From Halomonas caseinilytica (GTDB lineage Bacteria > Pseudomonadota > Gammaproteobacteria > Pseudomonadales > Halomonadaceae), in contig NZ_BDEP01000001.1 in NCBI RefSeq assembly GCF_001662305.1, forward strand, positions 1 through 64,000: a DNA stretch of 64,000 bases, given 5' to 3'. Of this stretch, positions 8,328 through 15,588 are shown in pieces (within the stretch, counting starts at the first letter, position 1; each line of letters begins with the position of its first letter). The notes beneath the pieces are model-generated. The model had not been told where the DNA came from. It made no database searches and worked only from the letters and a program-made list of their open reading frames with translations. Position numbers and translations under genes: made by a program.

Positions 8328-9317
8328 TTACCGTCCCGCTGTTGCGGCTCGATTCCCGTAATCGACAGGTACCCAGTCATAGCCTTCAGGTGCCTTGCGA
8401 ATATGCCCGATGCCCGGGAAGGACATATGAGGCACGGCGACGAGGTCACCTTCTTCGGCTATGGCCAAGAAGGCCTTCGAACGTGTGCTGGCGGCCATTT
8501 CTGGATTGACGTCGTAGGCAATGGTCACCGATGGGTCCGGCAATTGCACAGCCGCCACATGGATGATATCGCCGATGAAGGTGAGCGTCTGCCCCTGGCT
8601 TTTCAGCGTGTAGAAGGCACTGCCTGGCGTGTGCCCCGGATGGAGAGACGCTGTCAGGCCCGGGAGTATTTCCGTGGTCCGGTCAAAGGGGGCGACCTTG
8701 CCAGCATCGATGTAGGGCTTCAGGCTCTGGATGGCCTGATCAAAATAGCGCATGTCATAGTCGGTACGCTTCGCGTTCTGACGATCCAGAAAGAAATCGA
8801 CGTCCGGCTTGCCGACGTGAACCGTGGCGTTGGGGAAGATGATCTGTCCGCCTTTGGTGAGTCCGCCCATATGATCGGAATGCACATGGGTGAGCAGCAC
8901 ATCGGTGATCTGTTCAGGCTCAACGCCTGCGGCACGCAGACTGTCGATCAGCTGGTTGCCCAGCCCCGGTCCGAACAATGGACCCACGCCCGTATCCACA
9001 AGGACGAGCCGATTGCCCATTTCGAGTAGAAACGCATTGATCGATACTTCGACAGGGTTGGCCAGATAGGCCCGCGCCAGCATGGCATCGATTTTTTCGT
9101 TGGTAATGCCATGCAGGAGCTTATGCAGGTCCTGTGGCACTGTGCCGTCGGAAAGTGCCGTGACTCGAACATCCCCTACCATGACGGCATAGGTATCGGC
9201 GCCCTGTTGGACAATGCCCGGCGAATCGTTTGGCGCGAGGTGCGTGGTTGCGAAGACTGGCCCTGACGCGACCAGGCTCAACAATACAGCGGAAAGCATA
9301 AAGGCACGTACAGCCAT
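8328..9317 (-). CDS. Secreted MBL-fold hydrolase, methyl parathion hydrolase-like
   Basis: This 329-residue protein has an export signal (AFMLSAVLLSLVASGPVFA) and a metallo-beta-lactamase fold. The zinc ligands are His144, His146, Asp148 and His149 in THVHSDHMGG, then His229 (PGHTPGS), Asp250 (FIGD) and His297 (VPHMSFPGIGH). Order and spacing match methyl parathion hydrolase (Mph/Ophc2), as do VTALSDGTV, FLLEMGNRLVLVDTG and GDIIHVAAVQLPDPSV. Enzymes of this branch hydrolyse organophosphates or lactones such as dihydrocoumarin; the natural substrate here is unknown. It is divergent from a LysR regulator, which probably controls it. Base composition is less GC-rich than in the housekeeping genes. 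Confidence 0.85.
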   Translation of the reverse strand: MAVRAFMLSAVLLSLVASGPVFATTHLAPNDSPGIVQQGADTYAVMVGDVRVTALSDGTVPQDLHKLLHGITNEKIDAMLARAYLANPVEVSINAFLLEMGNRLVLVDTGVGPLFGPGLGNQLIDSLRAAGVEPEQITDVLLTHVHSDHMGGLTKGGQIIFPNATVHVGKPDVDFFLDRQNAKRTDYDMRYFDQAIQSLKPYIDAGKVAPFDRTTEILPGLTASLHPGHTPGSAFYTLKSQGQTLTFIGDIIHVAAVQLPDPSVTIAYDVNPEMAASTRSKAFLAIAEEGDLVAVPHMSFPGIGHIRKAPEGYDWVPVDYGNRAATAGR

Positions 9318-9449
9318 TGGCCTGTCTCCCTGTTCAGGTGAATGTCAGAGCCAGAGCATAGAGGGCGGAATGATGGTCGAGAAAACGATGGTCGTTATAC
9401 CTTGCATAAGCCGCACTGATAGCCCTGTATCGACCTGTCCCGAAGGGAA
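9318..9449. promoter_or_regulatory. Divergent promoter region, hydrolase / LysR gene
   Basis: These 132 bp separate two divergent genes, the usual place for a LysR operator. Several T-N11-A spacings exist, but none stands out as a symmetrical site. Assignment rests on gene arrangement, not on a recognised motif. Confidence 0.4.
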
Positions 9450-10376
9450 ATGAATCTAATGCCTGACCGTTTGAGCGAAATTGATATTGGCTTGTTGATG
9501 GCGTTCGAAGCCCTGATCCAAGAGAGAAATGTCAGCCGTGCGGCGGATCGGCTAGGAATTACCCAACCGGCCCTTTCGGGACGATTGACGCGCTTGCGTA
9601 CGCTCTTTGGCGATCAGCTCTTTGTTCCGGTCGCCGGTCGAGGCGTGATGCCAACTCCTCGTGCTAACGAGCTTGGAGCGACATTGCCTCAACTGCTGGA
9701 CCATCTGCGGGAGTTCATCGGGCCAACTCCCTCGTTTGATCCGGGGAAAAGTGATCGCGAATTTGTACTTGCGGCCTATGACAATCCCGCCATTATGCTG
9801 GGGCCGGATATTGTCCCTGCGCTCAAGCGGGCGTCGCCTCATATCAGGATCACATTCGTAGTGCCGGATCCCGAGACGATCACGCAAGCCCTCGATCGTG
9901 GAGATATCGATATGGTCGTCGGCCTACCCCGACCGGAGGATGGGGGATTGATTGGCCGGACGCTGTTCACCGACGAGTTCGTGACCGCGCAACGGCATGG
10001 TCATCCGCGAGGCAACCACCCGATCACGCTGGACGAGTTCTGCGCCGCTGAGCATCTGCTGGTGTCGACCAGCGGAGGAGGATATAGGGGGCCGGTGGAT
10101 CGTGCGCTCGACAAGCTGGGTCGGTCACGTCATGTCAGCCTTTCAGTCCAGAGCTATGCCCTGGCACCGATCATCCTTGGCAGTAGTGATCACCTGTGCA
10201 CACTGCCCGGCCGTTTCCTTCGACGCTTCGAGGCCATGGTCGATCTGTTTGCGCCACCGCTGGATGTTGGCAACGTTGAATTGTATGCCCTCTGGCATCC
10301 GCGTATGAGGGACGATCCAGCACATCGCTGGTTTCGTAATCTGGTGTTTGAGGTGGCTCGGGTAACGCACGGCTGA
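9450..10376 (+). CDS. LysR-family transcriptional regulator
   Basis: The 308 residues begin with a winged helix-turn-helix (LLMAFEALIQERNVSRAADRLGITQPALSGRLTRLRTLFGD) followed by a periplasmic-binding-like effector domain, as in the NodD/PcpR branch of LysR proteins. It is divergent from the metallo-hydrolase gene and is probably its regulator; the effector is unknown. Start choice is uncertain: AAGGG at 9443-9447 is only two bases from the ATG at 9450 but eleven from a second in-frame ATG at 9459. The gene shares the moderate GC content of the accessory segment. Confidence 0.9.
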   Translation: MNLMPDRLSEIDIGLLMAFEALIQERNVSRAADRLGITQPALSGRLTRLRTLFGDQLFVPVAGRGVMPTPRANELGATLPQLLDHLREFIGPTPSFDPGKSDREFVLAAYDNPAIMLGPDIVPALKRASPHIRITFVVPDPETITQALDRGDIDMVVGLPRPEDGGLIGRTLFTDEFVTAQRHGHPRGNHPITLDEFCAAEHLLVSTSGGGYRGPVDRALDKLGRSRHVSLSVQSYALAPIILGSSDHLCTLPGRFLRRFEAMVDLFAPPLDVGNVELYALWHPRMRDDPAHRWFRNLVFEVARVTHG

Positions 10377-10384
10377 GGTCGACC

Positions 10385-10415
10385 CTTCGGTTGCCCGGGC
10401 AAGGCGTTGCCGAAG
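10385..10415. terminator. Hairpin between convergent genes
   Basis: A CTTCGG/CCGAAG stem (10385-10390 with 10410-10415) encloses the 12 bp palindrome TTGCCCGGGCAA. It sits between the convergent LysR and P450-fusion stops and could act as a bidirectional terminator, though it has no T tract. Confidence 0.3.
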
Positions 10416-10485
10416 CAGTCACCGCCCTTACCCACAGGAATCCCGAGCCGACTTCTGCCAGCGATACGGCCAGGAGCATGCATCG

Positions 10486-13023
10486 TCAGTGGTTCTGGAT
10501 ACGCAGAGTTTCCAGGCCACGAAACACCAGGCTTGAGCGCCATTGAGTTCCGCCGGGGGCCAGGGAGAAGTCGTGCTGTATCAAGGCCGGCAGAACGCGC
10601 TGCAGTTCTATTCGCGCCAGGTGGGCACCCAGGCAGTAGTGTGCACCATGCGCGAAGGCCACGTGCCGTCTGGCATCGCGGCCAAGATCCAGGCGGTCGG
10701 GGTCGCAAAAGACTCGAGGGTCCCGGTTGGCCGCGGAAAAGGAGAACACGACCACCTCGCCCCGCTGTATTCGCTGATCGCCAACCTCCAGGTCTTCGAG
10801 CGCATAGCGTATCGAGCAGCGGACCGGGCCGTCGTAGCGCAACAGCTCTTCCACTGCACTGTCGGTGAGTTCGGGATGGGCTCGCCAACGCGCGAGCTGA
10901 TCGGGGTGGCGCAGCAAGGCCAGCGTGCTGTTGCCGATCATGTCGGTCGTGGTTTCGAAGCCGACCGCGAACATCAGCGCGTAATGGGTGACCAGTTCCT
11001 CGAGGCTCAATCCTTGGTCCAGTGCGGCCTTGGGGTCCAGGGTGCCGGGGCCGTTTGCGACCTTTCGTTGTGTTTCCAGATGTTCGCGAATGTATCGGCT
11101 GAATTCCTCTGCACTGTGGTTGATGCGGGTGGCAGTGTCTTCGGTCATCAGAGGATCGAACCCCGCAATCATGTCCTGCCCCCAGGGCAACACGTCGGGC
11201 AGGTCCTCGCGGGGGAATCCCAGTATTTCGCTGATGGCGGCTGCCGGCAGCGGCAAGGCGAGTTCCTTGATCAGATCGGCTTCCTGGCTCTGGCGTAGCT
11301 TGCCGATAAGCTCGGCGGCGCACTCGTCGACATAACCGGTCCAGCGCTTGACGGCCTCAGGAGTGAACAAGGGCGAGAAGACGCGCCTGAGTCGTTGATG
11401 CTGTGGAGGGTCCAGAAACAGCATGAAACGGTTGAGATGCTGGCTGAAGGGGACGCTTTCCTGTTGCCGACTCAAGGCGCTGAGAAACGGCATATTCGCG
11501 CGACCGGCATCGAGGTGTGGCGATGCATCGCCCAGCTCTCGCGGATCGACGCCAAAGCGCTTGTCGCGCAGACCGGCCGACACCTCGGCGTGATGGGTCA
11601 GCCACCATCGGGATACGGTGTCCTGGAAAACCGGGCCGTGGTCGCGAAGTTGCGCCAGAAAGGGATAGGGCTCATCGACGTAATCCGGATGGTAGGGATC
11701 GAAGGAGATACCCTGCCGAGAAACTTCCACGGCTCGCCCCGGTGTACGAGGCGCTCTGGCGGGGTGCAGGCGGTCCAGTCCGAGGGCAAGGCGAGGGCGC
11801 GAAGCCAGTGCCGGTTGCATCGCCTCGGCAAGCGCCTGGACGTGGGGCGTGCGTACCATGCTGAGGTGGTCACCCGGCACCGGGACGATGTCCAGCGAGG
11901 CGCACAGGCCTTCCCAGCCCATGGCAGGCTCATCGGAACTGGTGCAGACCCCTCGCGCGGGGTGCACCAATTCGGTGGGGAAGCCGGAGCGGGCGCGTAG
12001 CAGGGTGGCCGAACCGGGATAGAATCGCGGTCGGAATCGCATCATCGCCGTGTAGTTGGTGTTATGGACGGTGGTGACCCTGTTGAGTGAAGTCTGGAGT
12101 CGGCTGCCCAGCCTGCGTGTCAACCATTCTCGCTGTTGATCCGGCGCGAGGGTCTCCAGCTCGCGGGCGCTGATCGGTTCGCCGGTCTGTTGGGTCAGGC
12201 GCTGGGTGATGTTGTGGAGTTCGTACAGGGCCATCAGATCGGGAGGGAGGTCATCGTGGGCATCATGGCCTTCTCGGAGCTGGAAGGTATCGATCAGGAA
12301 CAGCGCGTCGATGCGCTCGCCTTGCTCGTGGAGCTGGCGCGCCATTTCATGCGCGACCAGACCACCGAAGGAATGCCCCGCGAGCCGGTAGGGCCCTTCG
12401 GGCTGGATGGTCCGCATTTCGCCGATGTAGCGTCGCGCGAGTTCCTCGACCGACCCGAGGGGAGAGGCGGTGCCGTCGATGCCGGGAGGCTGGAAGGCGA
12501 TCAGCGGGGAAAGCTCGGCGAGCTCGGCAGACAGGCTCGACAGATACGTCGCCACTCCCATCAAGCCAGGAATACAGAACAAGGGAAGTGAAACCTGCCA
12601 GTCGCTCAATGCTATCGCACAGCTACCGGACTGCGCCCCCAGGGGCGCAGTCACGAAGGCGCCGTTGCTGCCGCCCGTGTTCTGCTGCATTCGGCTGTCT
12701 TCCACGAGGTCGACCAACTGGCCCAGCGTCATGGAACCGAACAAGGACATCAGAGGCAGCTTCACGTGGAAATGGCGTTCGATGTATTCCGTCAGTTCTA
12801 CGGTGGCCAGCGAATCCAAGCCTAGCTGGTTCAGTGGATGGTCAGCGGGGATCGAAGCAGCCCCGGCATCGTTTTCGGTGAGCCGGGCTATTTCCTGAGC
12901 GAGGGCCTCGTGTAGATGCGGTCGGCGCGAGGGGCGATCCGTTTCCCGGTCGGCCGTATCGTGATCGGCACGTTCCGGCGTGATGGTGTCCTGCAAGTGG
13001 CGGGAGTCGAGATGGTGGTCCAC
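10486..13023 (-). CDS. Acyl carrier - thioesterase - cytochrome P450 tridomain protein
   Basis: This 845-residue polypeptide holds three recognisable domains. (1) A carrier domain, residues about 35-110, has phosphopantetheine Ser71 in LGLDSLATVEL. (2) A type I thioesterase (alpha/beta hydrolase), about 145-405, has GHSFGG with Ser218, likely Asp245 and His386 (GDHLS). (3) A class I-type bacterial P450, about 440-845, has an I-helix FAVGFETTTD (685-694), ExxR (726-729) and heme motif FAHGAHYCLG with Cys797. The order suggests oxidation of a carrier-bound acyl chain followed by release. No ligase, reductase or ferredoxin is fused or adjacent. The GTG at 13023 is chosen over an upstream ATG (13110) because AGGAGG lies just before it. 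It is divergent from the RhlA homologue. I know of no characterised protein with this order, but no search was run. Confidence 0.88.
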   Translation of the reverse strand: MDHHLDSRHLQDTITPERADHDTADRETDRPSRRPHLHEALAQEIARLTENDAGAASIPADHPLNQLGLDSLATVELTEYIERHFHVKLPLMSLFGSMTLGQLVDLVEDSRMQQNTGGSNGAFVTAPLGAQSGSCAIALSDWQVSLPLFCIPGLMGVATYLSSLSAELAELSPLIAFQPPGIDGTASPLGSVEELARRYIGEMRTIQPEGPYRLAGHSFGGLVAHEMARQLHEQGERIDALFLIDTFQLREGHDAHDDLPPDLMALYELHNITQRLTQQTGEPISARELETLAPDQQREWLTRRLGSRLQTSLNRVTTVHNTNYTAMMRFRPRFYPGSATLLRARSGFPTELVHPARGVCTSSDEPAMGWEGLCASLDIVPVPGDHLSMVRTPHVQALAEAMQPALASRPRLALGLDRLHPARAPRTPGRAVEVSRQGISFDPYHPDYVDEPYPFLAQLRDHGPVFQDTVSRWWLTHHAEVSAGLRDKRFGVDPRELGDASPHLDAGRANMPFLSALSRQQESVPFSQHLNRFMLFLDPPQHQRLRRVFSPLFTPEAVKRWTGYVDECAAELIGKLRQSQEADLIKELALPLPAAAISEILGFPREDLPDVLPWGQDMIAGFDPLMTEDTATRINHSAEEFSRYIREHLETQRKVANGPGTLDPKAALDQGLSLEELVTHYALMFAVGFETTTDMIGNSTLALLRHPDQLARWRAHPELTDSAVEELLRYDGPVRCSIRYALEDLEVGDQRIQRGEVVVFSFSAANRDPRVFCDPDRLDLGRDARRHVAFAHGAHYCLGAHLARIELQRVLPALIQHDFSLAPGGTQWRSSLVFRGLETLRIQNH

Positions 13024-13033
13024 GAGCCCTCCT
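13021..13033 (-). promoter_or_regulatory. Ribosome binding site deciding a GTG start
   Basis: On the minus strand AGGAGG (13033-13028) is followed by GCTC and GTG (13023-13021). The upstream ATG at 13110 lacks such a site, and the residues between show no carrier-domain character, so translation most likely starts at this GTG. Confidence 0.7.
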
Positions 13034-13853
13034 GGGTCATTTCGTTGTGGGTAAACTTTCCTGAGGTGGCATGCGATGAGCCTTCCACTCGGCTTCGGCT
13101 GGATCGGCATTACGTATTAAGCGCTCACCTGTTAGCGCACCAGTCATGATGAGTTCGGGCCAACGAAGCGACTGGGCTTTCCCGGTAATGCACGGAAGCC
13201 GCCAGAATCTTTTGTGAGCCATGTTGTGCCGAGCGCCGGTCAGCGGTGTTACGGGCAGAAGGAAAAGAAACCTGCTTGGTACCTCCCATCAAGCAATGTT
13301 CCCGGTTTAGTCTCAATGACCAGACAGCGCCATCACCTCTAGTTAGCCAGTTTTGAAAAGTCAAGCTCGTGCCCGAGCATCAAGTTTTGGTTGTAACGGG
13401 ATTGACGCTTTTTTCATGATAATGAGGATGTATGGAGATGGTGTATTTGCTCGAGTTATGATGTCCTCGGTCTCTGATATGGCGTGATGAGTTAGAGTGG
13501 TTGGAAAGTCAGAAAGTGTTACGAAGTGTTGTTGTTTTGTGAGGCTTGATATCTAGTTGCGAAATCGATCTTGACGTGACGGGTGGCTGTAATATTGAAA
13601 TAACGTCGTTGTGCCATGGTGCCATGCGAGCAGGCTAGGAGGCACGAAAAAATGCCTTGGCGATGAGAGCATGCGCGATATTATGCATTGTTAATATTAT
13701 GCGAATCTGTGAAGGTGAGACGAATTCGACAGGTTGTGGCACGGGTAAGTGTAAAAGCAGGAAGCATGGCAAATGCTCGATAACTCATAAGGAAGATCGG
13801 CAGCCTGAGCGGGGCAGCAAGGCCTGCATAGAGGCGCCATATGGAGGCAGGGA
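13024..13853. other. 830 bp AT-richer divergent intergenic region
   Basis: This long spacer separates the P450-fusion gene and the rhlA homologue and is visibly more AT-rich than its surroundings, especially from 13330 to 13800. It contains a dyad GCGCT-N8-AGCGC at 13121-13138 near the fusion gene, a direct repeat at 13678-13702 and one small open frame (13663-13857). No canonical sigma-70 promoter or lux-type palindrome was identified with confidence. Its size suggests complex regulation or a remnant of acquired DNA. Confidence 0.6.
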
Positions 13854-13857
13854 ATGA
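13663..13857 (+). CDS. Possible small Cys-rich leader protein before rhlA
   Basis: A 64-codon frame from the ATG at 13663 ends with a TGA that overlaps the rhlA start (ATGA). It encodes several Cys residues and a basic middle (GKCKSRKHGKC), with no known domain or signal. Just upstream, AGGAGG (13637-13642) is spaced nine bases before a four-codon frame (ATG at 13652) whose TGA in turn overlaps this ATG. The chain of overlaps could reflect translational coupling. Codon use in AT-rich DNA makes chance occurrence quite possible, and rhlA has its own GGAGG site. Confidence 0.25.
   Translation: MRACAILCIVNIMRICEGETNSTGCGTGKCKSRKHGKCSITHKEDRQPERGSKACIEAPYGGRE
13678..13702 (+). repeat. Direct repeat ATATTATGC x2
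   Basis: Two copies of ATATTATGC (13678-13686 and 13694-13702) start 16 bp apart, about 150 bp upstream of rhlA. Such spacing could suit tandem regulator binding, but the sequence matches no operator known to me and lies in AT-rich DNA. Confidence 0.4.
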
Positions 13858-14675
13858 AGCGAGAGACTGAGGTTGTCAGCGTGGGAGGATGGAATATCTA
13901 TGTCGAACGGTATGTCTGTCCAGAAGCTTCCGAGTCGGCGATTTTTGTCAATGGAGCACTTTCGACGACACAAGCTTTTCGCAGTACCATAAAGAACTTG
14001 AAGGGAAAGGTGAACATGATTCTGTTCGATCTTCCTTTCATCGGGAAGTCCAGGCAGCACAACACCATTTCCCGTCCAATATCCAAATCCGAAGAAGTGA
14101 TGATTCTCCAGGGTTTGATTGACCGCTATCAACCATCCTATCTCCTTTCCGTGTCTTGGGGTGGGTTGGCAGCACTGATGGTGCTGGCCAACAAACCACC
14201 CTCTATTCGCAAGGCATTGATAGCGTCGTTCTCGACCAGAATTACTCCGGAAATGCGCCGTTATATCGAGCGTGCCAAAGTGTTGCTCGATGAAGAAAGG
14301 AATCATGAGGTCGCCACCTTGCTGAACAGTGAGGTAGGCAAGTACCTGCCTCGATTGCTGCAACGAGTGAACCATGAGCACATCAAGAACCTCGATGGCG
14401 AGACATATCGTCAGGCCAGGTTTCATATCGGTCAGATATCGTCACTCAGTTTCGAGGACTATGTCGATGTGTTCAAGGAAGTGGAGGTGCCCGTACTGTT
14501 CGTGAACGGAGATTGGGACGAATATACGTCCAAGGAAGATGTCAAGTGTGTCGAGAATTATATTGAGGAGTGTGAGTTCTTTGTCATCCCTGAGGCGGGG
14601 CACTTCCTGGATATGGAGAGCAAGTCGGCATCCCGGAGCATGAGCGAGATATATGATCGCCATTTGCTGGCTTAA
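13854..14675 (+). CDS. rhlA: RhlA homologue, 3-(3-hydroxyalkanoyloxy)alkanoate synthase
   Basis: This 273-residue alpha/beta hydrolase resembles Pseudomonas aeruginosa RhlA throughout: FVNGALSTTQAF, ILFDLPFIGKSRQHN, SVSWGG, LLNSEVGKYLP, QARFHIGQ, FVNGDWDEYT and GHFLDMESK. The catalytic triad is Ser101, Asp222 and His250, matching RhlA Ser102, Asp223 and His251. RhlA esterifies two 3-hydroxyacyl chains taken from acyl carrier protein, giving the lipid half of rhamnolipids or free HAA surfactant. No RhlB rhamnosyltransferase is adjacent, so free HAA or another conjugate is more likely. GGAGG lies six bases before the ATG. Codon and base composition are clearly more AT-rich than in neighbouring housekeeping genes, suggesting horizontal acquisition. 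The divergent ACP-TE-P450 gene may modify its substrate or product. Confidence 0.88.
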   Translation: MKRETEVVSVGGWNIYVERYVCPEASESAIFVNGALSTTQAFRSTIKNLKGKVNMILFDLPFIGKSRQHNTISRPISKSEEVMILQGLIDRYQPSYLLSVSWGGLAALMVLANKPPSIRKALIASFSTRITPEMRRYIERAKVLLDEERNHEVATLLNSEVGKYLPRLLQRVNHEHIKNLDGETYRQARFHIGQISSLSFEDYVDVFKEVEVPVLFVNGDWDEYTSKEDVKCVENYIEECEFFVIPEAGHFLDMESKSASRSMSEIYDRHLLA

Positions 14676-14843
14676 AGGGCCGGCTGTGTGAGGTGAGCGG
14701 AAAACATGGGGCTGGCACACGAGGTGGTGGCCGGCCTCATCGAGTGCAGCGTCTTTGCTTGATGCGCGGATATCGGAAGGACGACGCTCGATGCGTCGGA
14801 TAGCGGCCGGCGCTTGGTGGGGCGAGCGAAACGACGCGCATGC

Positions 14844-14875
14844 AAAAGCCCCGTGTCGCGATAGGCGAACGGGGC
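14844..14875 (-). terminator. Terminator of the tRNA operon
   Basis: On the minus strand a GCCCCGT/ACGGGGC stem with extra inner pairs (14875-14848) is followed by TTTT (14847-14844), 70 bp after the tRNA-Thr 3' end. The rest of 14676-14944 holds nothing else I could recognise. Confidence 0.75.
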
Positions 14876-14944
14876 AAGCATATATCTACAGAGGAGGCGC
14901 CTTGGCGCTGTTCCGCAACCCTGCGATGTCAAAGGGTTTCCCGA

Positions 14945-15020
<76 letters not shown>

Positions 15021-15068
15021 TCGGAACCCGATCTCGGCCAGGAAAGCAGAACGAGAACTAGGTTGGCG

Positions 15069-15143
15069 TGGCTGGGGTAGCAGGATTCGAACCTGCGCAT
15101 GCTGATACCAAAAACCAGTGCCTTACCGCTTGGCGATACCCCA
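15069..15143 (-). tRNA. tRNA-Gln (anticodon TTG)
   Basis: A 75 nt cloverleaf with encoded CCA has the acceptor TGGGGTA/TACCCCA, the unusual U1-A72 pair of glutamine tRNAs, anticodon stem CTGGT/ATCAG with one G-T pair, and loop TTTTGGT carrying TTG. Confidence 0.95.
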
Positions 15144-15149
15144 GCATTG

Positions 15150-15225
15150 TGGTGGCCAGAGACGGAATCGAACCGCCGACACGGGGATTTTCAATCCCCT
15201 GCTCTACCGACTGAGCTATCTGGCC
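15150..15225 (-). tRNA. tRNA-Phe (anticodon GAA)
   Basis: A 76 nt cloverleaf with encoded CCA has the acceptor GGCCAGA/TCTGGCC, D-arm TAGCTCAGTCGGTAGAGC, and anticodon arm GGGGATTGAAAATCCCC carrying GAA. It is first in the Phe-Gln-Thr transcript and only 6 bp before tRNA-Gln. Confidence 0.96.
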
Positions 15226-15241
15226 CGCGCCAACGGTGCGT

Positions 15242-15270
15242 ATTAAACCCTAAAGGCCTTTGCGCGTCAA
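15242..15270 (-). promoter_or_regulatory. Sigma-70 promoter of the tRNA operon
   Basis: On the minus strand TTGACG (15270-15265) and TTTAAT (15247-15242) are separated by exactly 17 bp, about 17 bp before the mature tRNA-Phe 5' end. The discriminator is GC-rich, as expected for stringently controlled stable RNA genes. Confidence 0.82.
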
Positions 15271-15315
15271 CCGTTTCGTTTCAAAAAGATGGCGTATACA
15301 GCACCTTGGGGCCCG

Positions 15316-15588
15316 TTACTGTTCCGGCGGCACATAGCCTTCGGCCTGGTCGGTTTCCTCGTTGTTCAGGAAGCGCTCCAGCTGCTCCATCAGATAGGCC
15401 CGGTCCGTCGGGTCGAGCATGTTGAGGTGCTTCTCGTTGATCAGGCGGGTCTGCAGGGCTTGCCACTCCTCCCAGGCGCGCTTGGAAACACTGGCCTGGA
15501 TCTCGCGGCCCTTTTCGCCGGGCAGCGGGGGGAAGGGAAGGGCTTCCAGCTCTTCCTGATACTTGCGGCAGAATACGGTCTGGGTCAT
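15316..15588 (-). CDS. yggX: YggX family Fe(2+)-trafficking protein
   Basis: This 90-residue cytoplasmic protein has the YggX hallmarks: the N-terminal VFCRKYQEELEAL with its conserved Cys, GREIQASVSKRAWEEW, LINEKHLNM and FLNNE. YggX protects iron-sulfur enzymes from oxidation and affects labile iron. The ATG overlaps the mutY stop by 4 bp, a mutY-yggX coupling conserved in gammaproteobacteria that puts it beside a 4Fe-4S repair enzyme. Confidence 0.95.
   Translation of the reverse strand: MTQTVFCRKYQEELEALPFPPLPGEKGREIQASVSKRAWEEWQALQTRLINEKHLNMLDPTDRAYLMEQLERFLNNEETDQAEGYVPPEQ

Noticed and set aside
13024..13110. Extra 29 N-terminal residues on the P450 fusion
   Set aside because: The upstream ATG has no ribosome site, whereas AGGAGG directly precedes the in-frame GTG at 13023.
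13024..13853. Lux-type box controlling rhlA
   Set aside because: No 18-20 bp palindrome resembling known quorum-sensing operators was found; the GCGCT dyad is too short.
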